Of a stretch of 64,000 bases of DNA, positions 61,591 through 64,000 are shown piece after piece. How positions within the stretch are numbered: the first letter of the stretch is position 1; every line of letters starts with the position of its first letter. This stretch comes from Streptomyces sp. V1I1 (GTDB lineage Bacteria; Actinomycetota; Actinomycetes; Streptomycetales; Streptomycetaceae): assembly GCF_030817355.1 (NCBI RefSeq), contig NZ_JAUSZH010000001.1, positions 6,892,501 to 6,956,500 on the forward strand, given 5' to 3'. The translations under genes and the position numbers were made by a program. Below the pieces are notes generated by a model, which was not told the DNA's origin, ran no database searches, and saw nothing but the letters and a program-made list of their open reading frames with translations.

Positions 61591-62343
61591 ATGTCCGGCC
61601 ACTCTAAATGGGCTACGACGAAGCACAAGAAGGCCGTGATCGATGCCAAGCGCGGCAAGCTCTTCGCGAAGCTGATCAAGAACATCGAGGTCGCGGCCCG
61701 CACCGGCGGCGCCGACCCCGAGGGTAACCCGACGCTCGTCGACGCCATCCAGAAGGCGAAGAAGAGCTCCGTCCCCAACAAGAACATCGACTCCGCGGTC
61801 AAGCGCGGCGCCGGTCTTGAAGCGGGCGGCGTCGACTACCAGACGATCATGTACGAGGGTTACGGCCCGAACGGCGTCGCGGTGCTCATCGAGTGCCTCA
61901 CCGACAACCGCAACCGCGCCGCCTCCGACGTACGTGTCGCGATGACCCGCAACGGCGGCTCGATGGCCGACCCGGGCTCCGTCTCGTACCTCTTCAACCG
62001 CAAGGGCGTCGTGATCGTCCCCAAGGGCGAGCTGACCGAGGACGACGTCCTCGGGGCTGTCCTTGACGCGGGTGCCGAAGAGGTCAACGACCTGGGTGAG
62101 TCGTACGAGGTCGTCAGCGAGGCCACCGACATGGTCGCGGTCCGCACCGCGCTCCAGGAAGCGGGCATCGACTACGACTCGGCCGAGGCCAACTTCCTTC
62201 CGACCATGCAGGTCGAGCTCGACGAAGAGGGCGCGCGCAAGATCTTCAAGCTGATCGACGTGCTGGAGGACAGCGACGACGTGCAGAACGTCTTCGCCAA
62301 CTTCGACGTCTCGGACGAGGTCATGGAAAAGGTCGACGCCTGA
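61591..62343 (+). CDS. yebC: YebC/PmpR-family regulatory protein
   Basis: A 250-aa YebC protein: it begins [20 protein letters not shown], then [40 protein letters not shown] and a C-terminal acidic domain. Members have been described as transcriptional regulators and more recently as translation factors acting on proline stretches; which applies here cannot be told. AAGGAG precedes ATG 61591. The position between pdxT and ruvC is conserved in actinobacteria. Confidence 0.95.
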   Translation: MSGHSKWATTKHKKAVIDAKRGKLFAKLIKNIEVAARTGGADPEGNPTLVDAIQKAKKSSVPNKNIDSAVKRGAGLEAGGVDYQTIMYEGYGPNGVAVLIECLTDNRNRAASDVRVAMTRNGGSMADPGSVSYLFNRKGVVIVPKGELTEDDVLGAVLDAGAEEVNDLGESYEVVSEATDMVAVRTALQEAGIDYDSAEANFLPTMQVELDEEGARKIFKLIDVLEDSDDVQNVFANFDVSDEVMEKVDA

Positions 62344-62358
62344 CCCTCGATGCGTGAA

Positions 62359-62388
62359 CGGGCCGACGGGACACACCCCGTCGGCCCG
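62359..62388 (+). terminator. Terminator between yebC and ruvC
   Basis: CGGGCCGACGGG (62359-62370) pairs with CCCGTCGGCCCG (62377-62388), loop ACACAC; a T-containing CGTTGTC follows. The ruvCAB genes then start a new transcript. Confidence 0.85.
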
Positions 62389-62511
62389 CCGTCGTTGTCA
62401 GAGGCGCCGGTTAGCCTGAGGGCCGAAACCATCAATTGAGAAACCACGATGGCGAGCAGCCCCCTCCGCGAGAGCGGTGGCGGTTTAGCCGCAAAGGGGG
62501 GAGGGGGCACG

Positions 62512-63042
62512 ATGCGGGTGCTGGGCGTGGACCCAGGGCTGACGCGATGCGGCGTCGGCGTGGTCGAGGGCATCGCGGGCCGTCCCCTGACCATGCTCGG
62601 CGTAGGTGTCGTACGGACCCCGGCGGACGCGGAGTTGGGCCTCCGGCTGGTCGCCATCGAGCAGGGCATGGAGCAGTGGCTGGACGAGCACCGGCCCGAA
62701 GTCGTCGCGGTGGAGCGGGTGTTCAGCCAGCACAATGTGCGTACGGTCATGGGCACCGCCCAGGCCAGCGCGGTCGCCATGCTCTGCGCCTCCCGCCGGG
62801 GCATCCCCGTAGCCCTGCACACCCCGAGCGAGGTCAAGGCCGCCGTCACCGGCAGCGGCCGGGCCGACAAGGCACAGGTCGGGGCGATGGTGACCAGGCT
62901 GCTGCGGCTGGATGCCCCGCCCAAGCCGGCCGACGCGGCGGACGCCCTCGCCCTCGCCATCTGTCACATCTGGCGCGCCCCCGCGCAAAACCGCCTCCAG
63001 CAAGCCGTCGCCCTGCACGCATCGAAAGGCCGTACCGCATGA
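62512..63042 (+). CDS. ruvC: Holliday junction resolvase
   Basis: Endonuclease that cuts Holliday junctions after RuvAB branch migration. The 176-aa protein has catalytic acidic residues in [10 protein letters not shown] (Asp7), [11 protein letters not shown] (Glu about 66-68) and [10 protein letters not shown] (C-terminal Asp pair). ATG 62512 is preferred because a G-rich GGGGGGAGGGGG precedes it; an ATG at 62449 would add 21 residues that look uncoded. Its stop overlaps the ruvA start (ATGA). Confidence 0.95.
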   Translation: MRVLGVDPGLTRCGVGVVEGIAGRPLTMLGVGVVRTPADAELGLRLVAIEQGMEQWLDEHRPEVVAVERVFSQHNVRTVMGTAQASAVAMLCASRRGIPVALHTPSEVKAAVTGSGRADKAQVGAMVTRLLRLDAPPKPADAADALALAICHIWRAPAQNRLQQAVALHASKGRTA

Positions 63043-63662
63043 TCGCCTTTGTGAGCGGCCCGGTCGCCGCCCTCGCCCCCACCACCGCGGTCATCGAGGT
63101 CGGCGGCGTCGGTATGGCCGTCCAGTGCACGCCGAACACCCTCTCCGAGCTCCGCATCGGCAAGGAGGCCAAGCTCGCCACCTCGCTGGTCGTACGGGAG
63201 GACTCGCTCACGCTCTACGGCTTCGCGGACGACGACGAGCGCCAGATCTTCGAGCTGCTGCAGACCGCGAGCGGCGTCGGGCCCCGGCTGGCCCAGGCCA
63301 TGCTCGCCGTACACACCCCGGACGCCCTTCGCGTCGCCATCGCGACCGGCGACGAGAAGGCGCTGACCGCGGTCCCGGGCATCGGCAAGAAGGGCGCGCA
63401 GAAGCTGCTGCTCGAGCTGAAGGACCGGCTCGGTGAACCGGTCGGCGCGCACATCGGCAGGCAGGGCATCGCCACCGCCGCCGCAGCCCCGATGGCCTGG
63501 CGCGATCAGCTGCATGCCGCGCTGATCGGCCTCGGCTATGCCACCCGTGAGGCAGACGAGGCGGTCGCCGCGGTCGCGCCGCAGGCCGAGGCCGCCGAGA
63601 GCACACCGCATGTGGGCCAGCTCCTCAAGGCCGCCCTCCAGACCCTGAACCGCACCCGCTGA
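63039..63662 (+). CDS. ruvA: Holliday junction DNA helicase subunit RuvA
   Basis: Binds the four-way junction and loads RuvB. The 207-aa protein shows the OB-fold ([20 protein letters not shown]), two helix-hairpin-helix motifs ([15 protein letters not shown] and [20 protein letters not shown]) and a RuvB-binding C-terminal domain ([20 protein letters not shown]). ATG 63039 overlaps the ruvC stop by four bases. ruvB follows 31 bases after the stop. Confidence 0.96.
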   Translation: MIAFVSGPVAALAPTTAVIEVGGVGMAVQCTPNTLSELRIGKEAKLATSLVVREDSLTLYGFADDDERQIFELLQTASGVGPRLAQAMLAVHTPDALRVAIATGDEKALTAVPGIGKKGAQKLLLELKDRLGEPVGAHIGRQGIATAAAAPMAWRDQLHAALIGLGYATREADEAVAAVAPQAEAAESTPHVGQLLKAALQTLNRTR

Positions 63663-63693
63663 TTAACCAGCCGACCCCGCGAGGCAATCCACT

Positions 63694-64000
63694 GTGAACT
63701 GGGACGACACCGCACCGCCGACCGACGACATCGCCGCCGAGCGGCTCGTCGGCGGGTCAGCCGACGGCGAGGACCAGGCCGTCGAGGCGGCGCTGCGGCC
63801 GAAGTCGCTGGACGAGTTCGTCGGCCAGGAGCGGGTCCGCGAGCAGCTGGACCTTGTCCTGAAAGCGGCCCTCGCGCGCGGCGCCACCGCCGACCACGTC
63901 CTGCTCTCCGGCGCCCCCGGCCTCGGCAAGACCACCCTCTCCATGATCATCGCTGCGGAGATGAACGCCCCGATCCGCATCACCTCGGGTCCCGCCATCC
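63694..64000 (+). CDS. ruvB: Holliday junction DNA helicase RuvB, N-terminal part
   Basis: Hexameric AAA+ motor of branch migration. The first 102 residues are present; the window ends inside the ATPase domain. [19 protein letters not shown] is the family opening and [18 protein letters not shown] is the Walker A region. Start GTG 63694. It is the third gene of ruvCAB. The sensor and winged-helix parts are outside the window. Confidence 0.96.
   Translation, partial: MNWDDTAPPTDDIAAERLVGGSADGEDQAVEAALRPKSLDEFVGQERVREQLDLVLKAALARGATADHVLLSGAPGLGKTTLSMIIAAEMNAPIRITSGPAI

Overview
The window is chromosomal DNA of a Streptomyces or very close relative. The evidence is the very high G+C content with third-position G/C bias, frequent GTG starts, the sporulation gene ssgB, two chitinases with DasR-like sites, methionine and cobalamin genes of actinobacterial type, and a phosphatidylinositol-mannoside operon in the thrS-HIT-pgsA-patA-pimA-pdxS-pdxT-yebC-ruvCAB order I know from actinobacteria. 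From memory the gene order resembles the S. coelicolor core region that runs from argH through ssgB to ruvB. No integrase, transposase or phage gene was seen.

Layout. 1-3.5 kb, minus strand: a flavinylation electron-transfer operon (ferric-reductase-like membrane flavoprotein, tandem FMN-binding-domain protein, ApbE) and a PPOX-fold protein. 3.6-6.6 kb: argG-argH with a strong promoter, preceded by a small broken gene. 6.8-12.6 kb: secreted lipase, a TetR-MFS efflux pair with a clear operator, PlsC-type acyltransferase, Tat-exported GlpQ phosphodiesterase and a small sigma-like factor. 12.7-18.6 kb: GNATs, small membrane proteins, a HAD phosphatase and the metNIQ methionine importer, whose 410-base leader encodes a Cys/Met-rich leader peptide. 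18.7-25 kb: corrin and siroheme genes (cobL, a BluB-CobT fusion, cysG). 25-30.7 kb: an rRNA/tRNA methyltransferase, a tail-anchored Ser/Thr kinase, small conserved proteins, a tandem-repeat intergenic region, an APH-like kinase, a zinc-ribbon protein, and a decayed OFA-family MFS gene whose small-subunit gene survives. 30.7-31.2 kb: a five-gene tRNA operon (Gly, Cys, Val x3). 31.3-37.3 kb: pabB/pabC-type folate genes, GNAT, DsbA-like protein, small membrane proteins, CGNR regulator, ssgB. 37.4-40.9 kb: two nearly identical tRNA-Val(CAC) genes flank a 908-aa membrane protein and an SRPBCC protein. 41-45.3 kb: divergent GH18 chitinases. 45.4-50.7 kb: DnaQ-like exonuclease, a DUF4365 protein coupled to an unknown protein, a repeat-rich gap, thrS and a possible two-repeat CRISPR relic. 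50.7-64 kb: potassium channel, Ap4A-type HIT protein, unknown membrane protein, EF-G2, the PIM operon, PLP synthase, YebC and ruvCAB (ruvB cut by the window end).

Functional links. metNIQ feeds methionine/SAM, which the corrin and siroheme methyltransferases consume. The BluB-CobT fusion would make the lower ligand and attach it. pgsA-patA-pimA make PIM glycolipids from phosphatidylinositol. pdxS/pdxT make PLP, used among others by the PabC-type lyase. The chitinases carry DasR-like sites that would couple them to N-acetylglucosamine sensing.

The most unusual signals are the Cys/Met leader peptide before metNIQ, the 61-base-period repeat pair after thrS, the BluB-CobT fusion with a ~520-residue acidic/proline-rich head, the MFS pseudogene beside an intact small subunit, three families of intergenic repeats, and the DUF4365 gene pair. 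All family names come from reading motifs by eye; no database search was run.
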